A stretch of 64,000 nt of DNA from Atherinomorus stipes. Its lineage: Eukaryota; Chordata; Actinopteri; Atheriniformes; Atherinidae. The first letter of the stretch is position 1. Each line of letters begins with the position of its first letter. The notes beneath the pieces are model-generated. The model made no database searches, was not told where the DNA came from, and saw nothing but the letters and a program-made list of their open reading frames with translations. The stretch spans positions 1-64,000 of the forward strand of contig JALJCO010012628.1 in assembly GCA_023101725.1 (NCBI GenBank). Reading direction: 5' to 3'. A program made the position numbers and the translations under genes. Positions 1-11,514 of this stretch are shown here, piece after piece.

Positions 1-3000
1 GCGTGGCGTCATTGATGCTGCAGGCGTGGCGTCATTGATGCTGCAGGCGTGGCGTCATTGACGCTGCAGGCGTGGCGTCATTGGCGCTGCAGAGCGTGGC
101 GTCATTGACGCACTGTCTGCAGGCGTGGCGTCATTGATGCTGCAGGCGTGGCGTCATTGATGCTGCAGGCGTGACGTCATTGATGCTGCAGGCGTGACGT
201 CATTGCGCTCAGGCGTGGCGTCATTGATGCTGCAGGCGTGGCGTCATTGGCGCTGCAGGCGTGGCGTCATTGGCGCTGCGAGAGCGTGGCGTCATTGATG
301 CTGCAGGCGGTGGCGTCATTGACGCTGCAGGCGTGGCGTCATTGATGCTGCAGGCGTGGCGTCATTAACGCTGCAGGCGTGGCGTCATTGCTGCTGCAGG
401 CGTGGCGTCGTTGGCGCTGCAGGCGTGGCGTCATTGGCGCTGCAGGCGTGGCGTCATTGATGCTGCAGGCGTGACATCATTGATGCTGCGGGCGGTGGCG
501 TCATTGATGCTGCGGGCGTGGCGTCGTTGATGCTGCAGGCGTGGCGTCATTGACGCTGCAGGCGTGGCGTCATTGGCGCTGCAGGCGTGGCGTCGTTGAT
601 GCTGCAGGCGTGGCGTCATTAACGCTGCAGGCGTGGCGTCATTGACGCTGCAGGCGTGGCGTCATTGATGCTGCAGACGTGGCGTCATTGCCTGCTGCAG
701 GCGTGGCGTCATTGGCGCTGCAGGCGTGGCGTCATTGGCGCTGCAGGCGTGGCGTCGTTGACGCTGCAGGCGTGGCGTCATTGATGCTGCAGGCGTGGCG
801 TCATTGGCGCTGCAGGCGTGGCGTCATTAACGCTGCAGGCGTGGCGTCATTGATGCTGCAGGCGTGGCGTCATTGATGCTGCAGGCGTGGCGTCATTGGC
901 GCTGCAGGCGTGGCGTCATTGACGCTGCAGGCGTGGCGTCATTGATGCTGCAGGCGTGGCGTCATTGATGCTGCAGGCGTGGCGTCATTGATGCTGCAGC
1001 GTTAATGGCGTCAGGACGGTGCGTCGTTAACGTTTCCACCAGTTTCTCTCCGTTGCCTTGAACAGGCTGTGTGCTGCATGAAGCTGCAGTTCGGTGTCAT
1101 GATTTTCCGCGCTGCCCTGCAGACGTAACGTCATTAACGCTGCAGGCGTGGCGTCATTCCTGGCTTGGCGTCGTTAACGCTGCAGGCGTGGCGTCATTAG
1201 CAGCTGCAGGCGTGGCGTCATTAACGCTGCAGGCGTGGCGCCATTAGCGCTGCAGGCTTAACGTCGTTCTCACGCTGCAGACGTGGCGTCATTGATACTG
1301 CGAACGCGTGTGGGCTGCAGGCGTGGCGTCATTGATGCTGCAGGCGTGGCGTCATTGTGCTGCAGGCGTGGCGTCATTGATGCTGCAGGCGTGGCGTCAG
1401 TGATGCTGCGGGCGTGGCGTCATTGGTGCTGCAGTTTTTGCGTGGCGTAATTGATACTGCAGGCGTAGCGTCAGTAATGCTGCAGGCGTGGCGTCATTGA
1501 CGCTGCAGGCGTGGCGTCATTGGCGCTGCAGGCGTGGCGTCGTTCGCGCTGCAGGCGTGGCGTCATTGATGCTGCGAGCGTGGCGTCATTAATGCTGCAG
1601 GCGTGGCGTCTGATTATGCTGCAGGCGTGGCGTCATTAGCGCTGCAGGCGTGGCGTCATTAACGCTGCAGGCGTGGCGTCGTTGCGCTGCCGGCGTGGCG
1701 TCATTAATGCTGCAGGCGTGGCGTCGTTAACGCTGCCGGCGTGGCGTCATTACGCGCTGCAGGCGTGGCGCCATTAACGCTGCAGGCGTGGCGGCCGTGG
1801 CGCTGCAGGCGTGGCGTCAGTGCGCTGCAGGCGTAGCGTCATTGATGCTGCAGGCGTGGCGTCATTAACGCTGCAGGCGTGGCGTCATTAATGCTGCAGG
1901 CGTGGCGTCATTGGCGGTGCAGGCGTGGCGTCAGTGATGCTGCAGGCGTGGCGTCATTAATGCTGCAGGCGTGGCGTCATTAATGCTGCAGGCGTGGCGT
2001 CGTTGTTACTGCAGGCGTGGCGTCATTGATGCTGCAGGCGTGGCGTCATTGATGCTGCGGGCGTGGCGTCATTGATGCTGCAGGCGTGGCGTCATTAGCG
2101 CTGCAGGCGTGGCGTCATTAATGCTGCAGGCGTGGCGTCATTGGTGCTGCAGGCGTGGCGTCATTGACGCTGCAGGCGTGGCGTCATTAACGCTGCAGGC
2201 GTGGCGTCATTGATGCTGCAGGCGTGGCGTCGCTGGCGCTGCAAGGCGTGGCGTCGTTGATGCTGCAGGCGTGGCGTCATTGATGCTGCAGGCGTGGCGT
2301 CATTAAGGCTGCAGGCGTGGCGTCATTGCTGCTGCAGGCGTGGCGTCATTGCCGCTGCGGGCGTGGCGTCATTGATGCTGCAGGCGTGGCGTCATTGCTG
2401 CTGCAGGCGTGGCGTCATTGATGCTGCAGGCGTGGCGTCATTAATGCTGCAGAGCGTGGCGTCATTAATGCTGCAGGCGTGGCGTCATTGACGCTGCAGG
2501 CGTGGCGTCATTAGTGCTCCAGGCGTGGCGTCATTAACGCTGCAGGCGTGGCGTCATTGATGCTGCAGGCGTGGCGTCATTAACGCTGCAGGCGTGGCGT
2601 CATTAATGCTGCAGGCGTGGCGTCATTAACGCTGCAGGCGTGGCGTCATTAGCGCTGCAGGCGTGGCGTCATTAACGCTGCAGGCGTGGCGTCATTGATG
2701 CTGCGGACATGGCGTCATTGACGCTGCAGGCGTGGCGTCATTAATGCTGCAGGCGTAGCGTCATTGAAGCTGCAGAGCGTGGCGTCATTAACGCTGCAGG
2801 CGTGGCGTCGATGATGCTGCAGGCGTGACATCATTGCGCTGCGGGCGTGGCGTCATTGATGCTGCAGGCGTGGCGTCATTGATGCTGCAGGCGGCTGGCG
2901 TCGTGCTGCAGGCGTGGCGTCATTGATGCTGAGGCGTGGCGTCATTGACGCTGCAGGCGTGGCGTCATTGATGCTGCAGGCGTGGCGTCAGTGCGCTACG

Positions 3001-6000
3001 GGCGTGGCGTCATTTACGCTGCAGGCGTGGCGTCATTAATGCTGCAGGCGTGGCGTCACTAACGCTGCAGGCGTGGCGTCATTGATGCTGCAGGCGTGGC
3101 GTCATTAAAGCTGCAGGCGTGGCGTCATTGATGCTGCAGGCGTGGCGTCGATTTGTGCTGCAGGCGTGGCGTCATTGATGCTGCAGGCGTGGCGTCAGTG
3201 ATGCTGCGGGCGTGGCGTCATTAACGCTGCAGGCGTGGCGTCATTAATGCTGCGGGCTTAGCGTCATTAACGCTGCAGGCGTGGCGTCGTTGATGCTGCA
3301 GGCGGTTTTGGCGTCATTGACGCTGCAGGCGTGGCGTCAGTGATGCTGCAGGCGTGGCGTCATTACCGCTGCAGGCGTGGCGTCATTGCGCGCTGCAGGC
3401 GTGGCGTCATTGATGCTGCAGGCGTGGCGTCATTAATGCTGCAGGCGTGGCGTCGTTAACGCTTTGCAGGCGTGGCGTCATTAATGCTGCAGGCGTGGCG
3501 TCATTAATGCTGCAGGCGTGGCGTCATTAACGCTGCAGGCGTGGCGTCATTGACGCTGCAGGCGTGGCGTCGTGCGCTGCAGGCGTGGCGTCATTAATGC
3601 TGCAGGCGTGGCGTCATTGATGCTGCAGGCGTGGCGTCATTGATACTGCAGGCGGTGGCGTCATTGCGCTGCAGGCAGTAGGGCGTCATTGATGCTGCAG
3701 GCGTGGCGTCGTGCTGCAGGCGTGGCGTCATTGATGCTGCAGGCGTGGCGTCATTGATGCCTGCAGGCGTGGCGTCATTAATGCTGCAGGCGTGGCGTCA
3801 TTGACGCTGCAGGCGTGGCGTCATTGATGCTGCAGGCGTGGCGTCATTAACGCTGCAGGCGTGGCGTCGTTGCCGCTGCAGGCGTGGCGTCATTAATGCT
3901 GCAGGCGTGGCGTCATTACTGCTGCAGGCGTGGCGTCATTGATGCTGCAGGCGTGGCGTCATTAACGCTGCAGGCGTGGCGTCATTAGCTGCAGGCGTGG
4001 CGTCATTGATGCTGCAGGCGTGGCGTCATTGGTGCTGCAGGCGTGGCGTCAGTGACGCTGCAGGCGTGGCGTCATTGATGCTGCAGGCGTGGCGTCATTA
4101 ACGCTGCAGGCGTGGCGTCGTTAGCGCTGCAGGCGTGGCGTCATTGATGCTGCAGGCGTGGCGTCATTAATGCTGCAGGCGTGGCGTGTTGATGCTGCAG
4201 GCGTGGCGTCATTAATTTTTTTATGCTGCAGGCGTGGCGTCATTGACGCTGCAGGCGTGGCGTCGTGCGCTGCAGGCGTGGCGTCAGTGACGCTGCAGGC
4301 GTGGCGTCATTGATGCTGCAGGCGTGGCGTCATTAATGCTGCAGGCGTGGCGTCATTGCCTCTGCAGGCGTGGCGTCATTGATGCTGCAGGCGTGGCGTC
4401 ATTAATGCTGCAGGCGTGGCGTCATTGATGCTGCAGGCGTGGCGTCATTAACGCTGCAGACGTGGCGTCATTAACGCTACAGACGTAGCGTCATTAACGC
4501 TGCAGGCGTGGCGTCATTAATGCTGCAGGCGTGGCGTCATTAATGCTGCAGGCGTGGCGTCATTAACGCTGCAGGCGTGGCGTCATTAGCGCTGCAGGCG
4601 TGGCGTCATTAACGCTGCAAGGCGTGGCGTCATTGCTGCTGCAGGCGTGGCGTCATTAATGCTGCAGGCGTGGCGTCATTAACGCTGCAGGCGTGACGTC
4701 ATTGACGCTGCAGGCGTGGCGTCATTGCGCTGCGGGCGTGGCGTCATTGACGCTGCAGGCGTGGCGTCGTTGACGCTGCAGGCGTGGCGTCATTGCCGCT
4801 GCAGGCGTGGCGTCATTGCGCTGCAGGCGTGGCGTCATTAATGCTGCAGGCGTGGCGTCGTTCATGCTGCAGGCGTGGCGTCGTTGCCGCTGCAGGCGTG
4901 GCGTCAGTGCACGCTGCAGGCGTGGCGTCATTGCCGCTGCAGGCGTGGCGTCATTGATGCTGCAGGCGTGACGTCATTAATGCTGCAGGCGTGGCGTCAT
5001 TGATGCTGCAGGCGTGGCGTCATTAACGCTGCAGGCGTGGCGTCATTGCGCTGCAGGCGTGGCGTCTGTGGCGCTGCAGGCGTGGCGTCATTGATGCTGC
5101 AGGGCGTGGCGTCATTAATGCTGCAGGCGTGGCGTCGTTGACTCTGCAGGCGTGGCGTCATTGATGCTGCAGGCGTGGCGTCATTGATGCTGCAGGCGTG
5201 GCGTCATTGATGCTGCAGGCGTGGCGTCATTGATGCTGCAGGCGTGGCGTCATTGATGCTGCAGGCGTGGCGTCATTAGCGCTGCAGGCGTGGCGTCATT
5301 GGCGCTGCAGGCGTGGCGTGTTAATGCTGCAGGCGTGGCGTCGTTCTGCTGCAGGCGTGGCGTCATTGATGCTGCAGGCGTGGCGTCATTAATGCTGCAG
5401 GCGTGGCGTCATTAATTCTGCAGGCGTGGCGTCATTGCTGCTGCTGGCGTGGCGTCATTGATGCTGCAGGCGTGGCGTCATTGATGCTGCAGGCGTGGCG
5501 TCATTAATGCTGCAGGCGTGGCGTCAGTAACGCTGCAGGCGTGGCGTCATTAGCGCTGCAGGCGTGGCGTCATTACGACGCTGCAGGCGTGGCGTCAGTG
5601 CGCTGCGGGCGTGGCGTCATTGATGCTGCAGGCGTGGCGTCGTTAACGCTGCAGGCGTGGCGTCATTGATGCTGCAGGCGTGGACGTCGTTAGCTGCTGC
5701 AGGCGTAGCGTCATTGGCGCTGCAGGCGTGGCGTCATTAATGCTGCAGGCGTGGCGTCATTAATGCTTGCAGGCGTGGCGTCATTGATACTGCAGGCGTG
5801 GCGTCATTAATGCTGCAGGCGTGGCGTCATTAATGCCCTGCAGGCGCGGCGTCATTGATGCTGCAGGGCGTGGCGTCATTGATGCTGCAGGCGTGGCGTC
5901 ATTGCGCTGCAGGCGTGGCGTCAGTGACGCTGCGGGCGTGGCGTCATTGGCGCTGCAGGCGGTAGCGTCGTTGATGCTGCAGGCGTGGCGTCAGTGACGC

Positions 6001-8790
6001 TGCGGGCGTGGCGTCGTTAATGCTGCAGGCGTGGCGTCATTAACGCTGCAGGCGTGGCGTCATTAGCGCTGCAGGCGTGGCGTCATTAATGCTGCAGGCG
6101 TGGCGTCATTAACGCTGCAGGCGTGGCGTCATTGATGCTGCAGGCGTGGCGTCATTGATGCTGCAGGCGATGGCGTCATTGATGCTGCAGGCGTGGCGTC
6201 ATTGATGCTGCAGGCGTGGCGTCATTGATGCTGCAGAAGTAGCGTCATTAACGCTGCAGGCGTGGCGTCATTGGCGCTGCAGGCGTGGCGTCATTAATGC
6301 TGCAGGCGTGGCGTCATTAATGCTGCGGGCGTGGCGTCATTGATGCTGCAGGCGTGGCGTCATTAAGCTGCAGGCGTGGCGTCATTAACGCTGCAGGCGT
6401 GGCGTCGTTGATGCTGCAGGCGTGGCGTCATTGATGCTGCAGGCGTGGCGTCATTAACGCTGCAGGCGTGACGTCATTAACGCTGCAGGCGTGGCGTCAT
6501 TAACGCTGCAGGCGTGGCGTCATTAATGCTGCAGGCGTGGCGTCATTAATGCTGCAGGCGTGGCGTCGTTAACGTGCAGGCGTGGCGTCATTGATGCTGC
6601 AAGGCGTGGCGTCATTAGATGCTGCAGGCGTGACGTCATTAACGCTGCAGGCGTGGCGTCATTGATGCTGCAGGCGTGGCGTCATTGATGCTGCAGGCGT
6701 GGCGTCATTGATGCTGCAGGCGTGGCGTCATTGGTGCTGCAGGCGTGGCGTCATTGATGCTGCAGGCGTGGCGTCATTGATGCTGCAGGCGTGGCGTCAT
6801 TGATGCTGCAGGCGTGGCGTCATTGATGCGCTGCAGGCGTGGCGTCATTGACGCAGGCGTGGCGTCATTGACGCTGCAGGCGTGGCATCATTAACGCTGC
6901 AGGCGTGACGTCATTGATGCTGCAAGGCGTGGCGTCATTGACATGCTGCAGGCGTGGCGTCATTAATGCTGCAGGCGTGGCGTCATTGATGCTGCAGGCG
7001 TGGCGTCATTAGCGCTGCAGGCGTGGCGTCATTGATGCTACAGGCGTGGCGTCATTGGCGCGGCAGGCGTGCCGCGTCGGATGCTGCAGGCGTGGCGTCG
7101 TGGCGGCTGCAGGCGTGGCGTCATTTGTGCTGCGAGCGTGGCGTCATTACCGCTGCAGGCGTGGCGTCATTGATGCTGCAGAGCGTGGCGTCATTGATGC
7201 TGCAGGCGTGGCGTCAGTGACGCTGCAGGCGTGGCGTCGTTGCTGCCGCAGGCGTGGCGTCATTAGCAGCTGCAGGCGTGACGTCATTAATGCTGCAGGC
7301 GTGGCGTCATTGATGCTGCAGGCGTGACGTCATTGACGCTGCAGGCGTGGCGTCATTGATGCTGCAGGCGTGGCGTCATTAATGCTGCAGGCGTGGCGTC
7401 GTCGCTCCGCAGGCGTGGCGTATTGACGCTGCAGGCGTGGCGTCATTGGCGCTGCAGGCGTGGCGTCATTAATTCGCTGCAGGCGTGGCGTCATTGATGC
7501 TGCAGGCGTGGCGTCATTGGCGCTGCGGAGCGTGACGTCATTGATGCTGCAGACGTGACGTCATTAACGCTGCAGTTTTGCGTGGCGTCATTCGCGCTGC
7601 AGGCGTGGCGTCATTGGCGCTGCTGGCGTGGCGTCATTCATGCTGCAGGCGTGGCGTCATTAGCGCTGCAGGCGTGGCGTCGTGCGTTTGGTGTGGCGTC
7701 ATTGATGCTGCAGGCGTGGCGTCATCAGTACTGCAGGCGTGGCGTCATTGGCGCTGCAGGCGTCGTGGCGTCATTGATGCTGCAGGCGTGGCGTCATTCA
7801 TGCTGCAGGCGTGGCGTCATTAGCGCTGCAGGCGTGGCGTCATTGATGCTGCAGGCGTGGCGTCATTAATGCTGCAGGCGTGGCGTCATTAATGCTGCGG
7901 GCGTGGCGTCATTGATGCTGCAGGCGTGGCGTCAGTGATGCTGCAGGCGTGGCGTCGTGATGCTGCAGGCGTGGCGTCATTGATGCTGCAGGCGTGGCGT
8001 CATTGATGCTGCAGGCGTGGCGTCATTGATGCTGCAGGCGTGGCGTCATTGATGCTGCAGGCGTGGCGTCATTAAAGCTGCAGACGTGGCGTCATTGATG
8101 CTGCAGGCGTGGCGTCATTGGCGCTGCAGGCGTGGCGTCATTGATGCTGCAGGCGTGGCGTCAGTGTGCTGCAGGCGTGGCGTCGTGATGCTGCAGGCGT
8201 GGCGTCATTGAAGCTGCAGGCGTGGCGTCATTGATGCTGCAGGCGTGGCGTCATTGGGGCTGCTGAGCGTGAGCGTCATTGATGCTGGAGGCGTGGCGTC
8301 ATTAATGCTGCAGGCGTGGCGTCATTGACGCTGCAGGCGTGGCGTCATTGATGCTGCAGGCGTGGCGTCATTGATGCTGCAGGCGTGACGTCATTAACGC
8401 TGCAGACGTGACGTCATTGATGCTGCGGGCGTGGTGTCATTGATGCTGCGGGCGTGGCGTCATTGATGCTGCGGGCGTGGCGTCATTGATGCTGCAGGCG
8501 TGGCGTCATTGATGCTGCAGGCGTGGCGTCATTAATTCTGGCGTGGCGTCATTGATGCTGCAGGCGTGGTGTCATTGATGCTGCAGGCGTGGCGTTGTCG
8601 CTGCAGGCGTGGCGTCATTAATGCTGCAGACGTGACGTCATTGATGCTGCAGGCGTGGCGTCATTGATGCTGCAGGCGTGGCGTCATTGATGCTACAGGC
8701 GTGGCGTCATTGATGCTGCAGGCGATGGCGTCATTAACGCTGCAGGCGTGTGGCGTCATTGATGCTGCAGACGTGACGTCATTGATGCTA
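1..8790. repeat. 23-bp GC-rich minisatellite array, ~380 units
   Basis: Tandem array of a ~23-bp unit with core GCGTGGCGTCATTGATG followed by the PstI hexamer CTGCAG. It runs from the left edge, so its true length is unknown, to about 8790. Units vary mainly at the three bases after CATT (GATG, AACG, AATG, GCGC). Some lose or gain one or a few bases. Each unit holds two to three CpG. Most units carry TGGCGTCA, and a minority carry the perfect CRE palindrome TGACGTCA (for example 172-179, 195-202, 4694-4701, 8774-8781). A non-repeat spacer of about 100 bases sits at 1020-1120. The array lies about 2.3 kb beyond the inferred 3' end of the class II beta gene. Short open frames in it are artefacts. 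Confidence 0.97.
1020..1120. other. unique spacer inside the 23-bp array
   Basis: About 100 bases without the 23-bp period interrupt the array. The array resumes with diverged units (TAACGTCATTAACG). It could be a degraded part of the array or a small insertion. No target duplication or known element was recognised. Confidence 0.6.
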
Positions 8791-9672
8791 CATCCACAGT
8801 TCTGATGCAGGAAGAAGGCGTCGTGGTAAATTCAAACACTGTAAGCGATAGTTATGGATTCTTCTGCCGTCAGCAAGCGATCCAGATCAACTGAAAGACA
8901 CTAAAGCGTGGAACTACAAAAGAAAAAGGTAGGAGCTTTAGATGCGCGTTGGAAAACCAGGTTCATGTTAGTTTGGCTTTTACTGCTTCTGAGCTCTGAA
9001 GGAGTCGTTGAAGCTGAACTGGCTGAAGAAGGCGGCGGTCGTCTGAGAGGGAGGGGGTCAGTTTGATACTGTTTGCAAACAGAAGCACGGTAGGGGGGCT
9101 TCAGACTCTATCTTTAAAAGATGGGTAATGCTGATCATTTCTGGTTGTGTTACCATCACAAATAAAATAGAAAATAAAGACTATGTTTGTTTAGATCCTC
9201 AGATGGACGGGACGTTGCTGTAAGATTGTTGAAACAAGCGGCAAACGCAAACAAAAGACTGAAACAAGGAATGCAGCAACATTGAACGGCCCCCACAGAG
9301 CAGCATCTGTTCCCCCAACGATCCACTTAGAGGAAGCGGCGCTCCCTCTTGGTCTGTCTACGTCTGTGTTGATGAATCTGTGAGTTTATAATTCTGTGCT
9401 AACTTTGACTCTCAGATAGAAAGTTGCATCTAGGAATGACATCATGTCCAAGATTTTTGAAAGTTTTTAATACCAAAATGGATGCACCAGGAAACTTGTT
9501 TTTCTGGCTTTCAGATGAAATATGTATTTCAGACAAATGAATAAAACTGTATTAGAAACTATTTCTAAAAATAAAAACAAACCATCCAGGAATCCATTTT
9601 CCAAATAGAAACCGTCTAATGGGCTCCATGCACGGCTCCACTATTTCCTGTTTCATTACTGGACAAACTGAT

Positions 9673-9721
9673 TAATCCAGGTGTGTCTGACCAGTTACTG
9701 AGATCACACACACCTGGATTA
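9673..9721. repeat. 14-bp perfect inverted repeat (hairpin)
   Basis: The left arm TAATCCAGGTGTGT (9673-9686) is the exact reverse complement of the right arm ACACACCTGGATTA (9708-9721), with a 21-base loop. It ends just before the 33-bp tandem repeat. It may be the end of a small mobile element, but no partner end was found. Confidence 0.75.
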
Positions 9722-9732
9722 TTCAGTTCATC

Positions 9733-9844
9733 GAGACCTCCTCTGTCTCCACATCAGGACATCCTGAGACCTCCTCTGTCTCCACATCAGGACATCCTGA
9801 GACCTCCTCTGTCTCCACATCAGGACATCCTGAGACCTCCTCTG
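9733..9844. repeat. 33-bp tandem repeat, ~3.4 copies
   Basis: Three complete and one partial copy of a 33-bp unit beginning GAGACCTCCTCTGTCTCC. The copies are identical by eye, so the duplication is recent. It is unrelated to the 33-bp array in alpha intron 3, although both are pyrimidine-rich. Confidence 0.95.
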
Positions 9845-11039
9845 TGTTGAATTTTCCTTCTGAGATAAATAAAGTACTTTTATGTAATTTCCTTCATTGA
9901 TCCTGTAACAAACTGCTGATCCTACATGTGTGTATAAAATCAGGCTTGCCTCCTCATGAATGTCATGAATTATTAATATTGTTAAAACTGTAAATGTACT
10001 TATTATGTAAAGACTACAATTCCCTTCAGCGTCACCATGTTGTTGAAGGGAAGTCTGCACCAAAGTTGTAGTTTAATTGTTTTTTAAAGTGAGGGTTGTG
10101 AAAAAATATTTCTTCGATCAAATTCATAATAAAACTGAAAGATTGTTGGGTACGTTATTTATCGATGACTCATGTTAATACAATGCAGGTTAAATAATGT
10201 ATTTGTGAATGAGAATTGTATAATTAATTACGTCGTTTCAGTTTGGTACTTAGGCCTGTGTTGCAATACAAGAAAGGGTTCATAAAACATATTACCGCTT
10301 CATATTTCATAGATATTGTAGAGCCGAACTACAAATTCAGAACTACCAGACTGATCTATGAGAAGAAATACTAAATATATCAGTTTATTTAGGGTGATTC
10401 AGTAAAACAAGCTGTAAATTACCACTTCAGCGTTGCACAGACCATTCAAACCGGAAAAGAAGGAAGAAAAACTTAGAGAAGCTGAATCAGGAGGATTATA
10501 ACCAGAAAATAGAACTGATTATTGCTGTGAAGGCTTTTCTAGGGCTTTGAAATACTTGAAGCTGCTTTGTGCGCTTCTCTCACCGCGAGTGATGATGTCA
10601 CTCTCCGCGAGTGACGCTTGCCATATCGGCGTAATGGAAACAAACATTTCCTGACTCCTGAAATATTTTCTGACCTTTGACTTCCACTCATATTTTGTCG
10701 TCTTAGGTTCCAGAGGCTCGTCCAGACTTTAACTCCTGCATATCTCCCAATAAAACTTAATTATGAACAAATTGGTGTTTATTTTTCCTTTAATTCTGAA
10801 TAAAATAATTCCTCTGAAATGTAAACCTACTGGACCTACTGGGAGGAAGAGGGGTGACTGGTCCATACGAAGGCCCACGATGTCACCGATGATGTCCATT
10901 TAATCATGTGATGAGAGTCCAAGCAGGTGATCCAGATCAGGTTTGGGGGCTTTATAGTCTTTCGTGATCTAAACCAGGACTGGAGGGTTTTACCCTATCC
11001 TGGTCTGGATCCCGACTCTACTGCTGGTGAATCAGAGAC

Positions 11040-11488
11040 AGAATCCGGTGAGTTTGTGACTTTTATTAAAGACTGAAAACATCCATTAATGACTGAATGA
11101 AGCTGATAATCAATAGATGTGATTACATGTGATTGAACAGCAGTTCTACATTCACACACTGATTTATACAGAGAAGCAGCTCACACACCAGACTCCAGAT
11201 CACACCTGGTCCAGGACTCAGTCCTGATGGAGGGGACCACTGGGAGTGGTCCTGGACCAGGTTCAGACCTGCTGAGTCCAGTTCTGGATCAGGTTTACAG
11301 CAGTCCGGTTCAAACAGGATCATGTGTGGGCTGAGCAGGAGGCAGGTTAAAGCAGGAGGAGGGGGCCACATGACCCAGACCAGGACCAGGACCAGGATAG
11401 GACCAGAGCCAGGATGAGGACCCTGACAAGGAACAAGGCCAGAGCCCAGAACTACCATCTGGACCAGGACGGGAGTCAGGATCTGGTC
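11040..11488 (-). other. inferred 3' UTR of the class II beta gene
   Basis: About 450 bases from the stop codon to the first AATAAA on the minus strand (plus positions 11062-11067). No other AATAAA was seen between them. The end is inferred from the signal only. Confidence 0.6.
11062..11067 (-). terminator. polyadenylation signal AATAAA, beta gene
   Basis: The plus strand TTTATT reads AATAAA in the beta-gene sense, 425 bases after the stop codon. Confidence 0.55.
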
Positions 11489-11514
11489 TCAGTTGGTCGG
11501 AACCAGAATACGAC
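11489..11514 (-). CDS. DAB: MHC class II beta exon 6: cytoplasmic tail and stop
   Basis: A short terminal exon. With the preceding G it encodes GRILVPTN and then TGA (11489-11491). The acceptor is TTCTCAG|GT. Tails of this type (G-R-x-L-V-P) close many teleost class II beta chains, so the match is good despite its length. Confidence 0.85.

Larger units (their letters stand above)
8791..11040. other. unique intergenic sequence downstream of the class II beta gene
   Basis: AT-richer non-repetitive DNA between the 23-bp array and the inferred polyadenylation site of the beta gene. I see no convincing coding exon. It contains a 14-bp inverted repeat (9673-9721) and a short 33-bp tandem repeat (9733-9844), listed separately. 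The open frame at 9728-10063 mostly reads through that repeat and is not supported as a gene. Confidence 0.6.

Noticed and set aside
1..8790. CRISPR-like direct repeats
   Set aside because: The units are directly adjacent with no unique spacers, the genome is vertebrate, and variants are scattered. It is a minisatellite.
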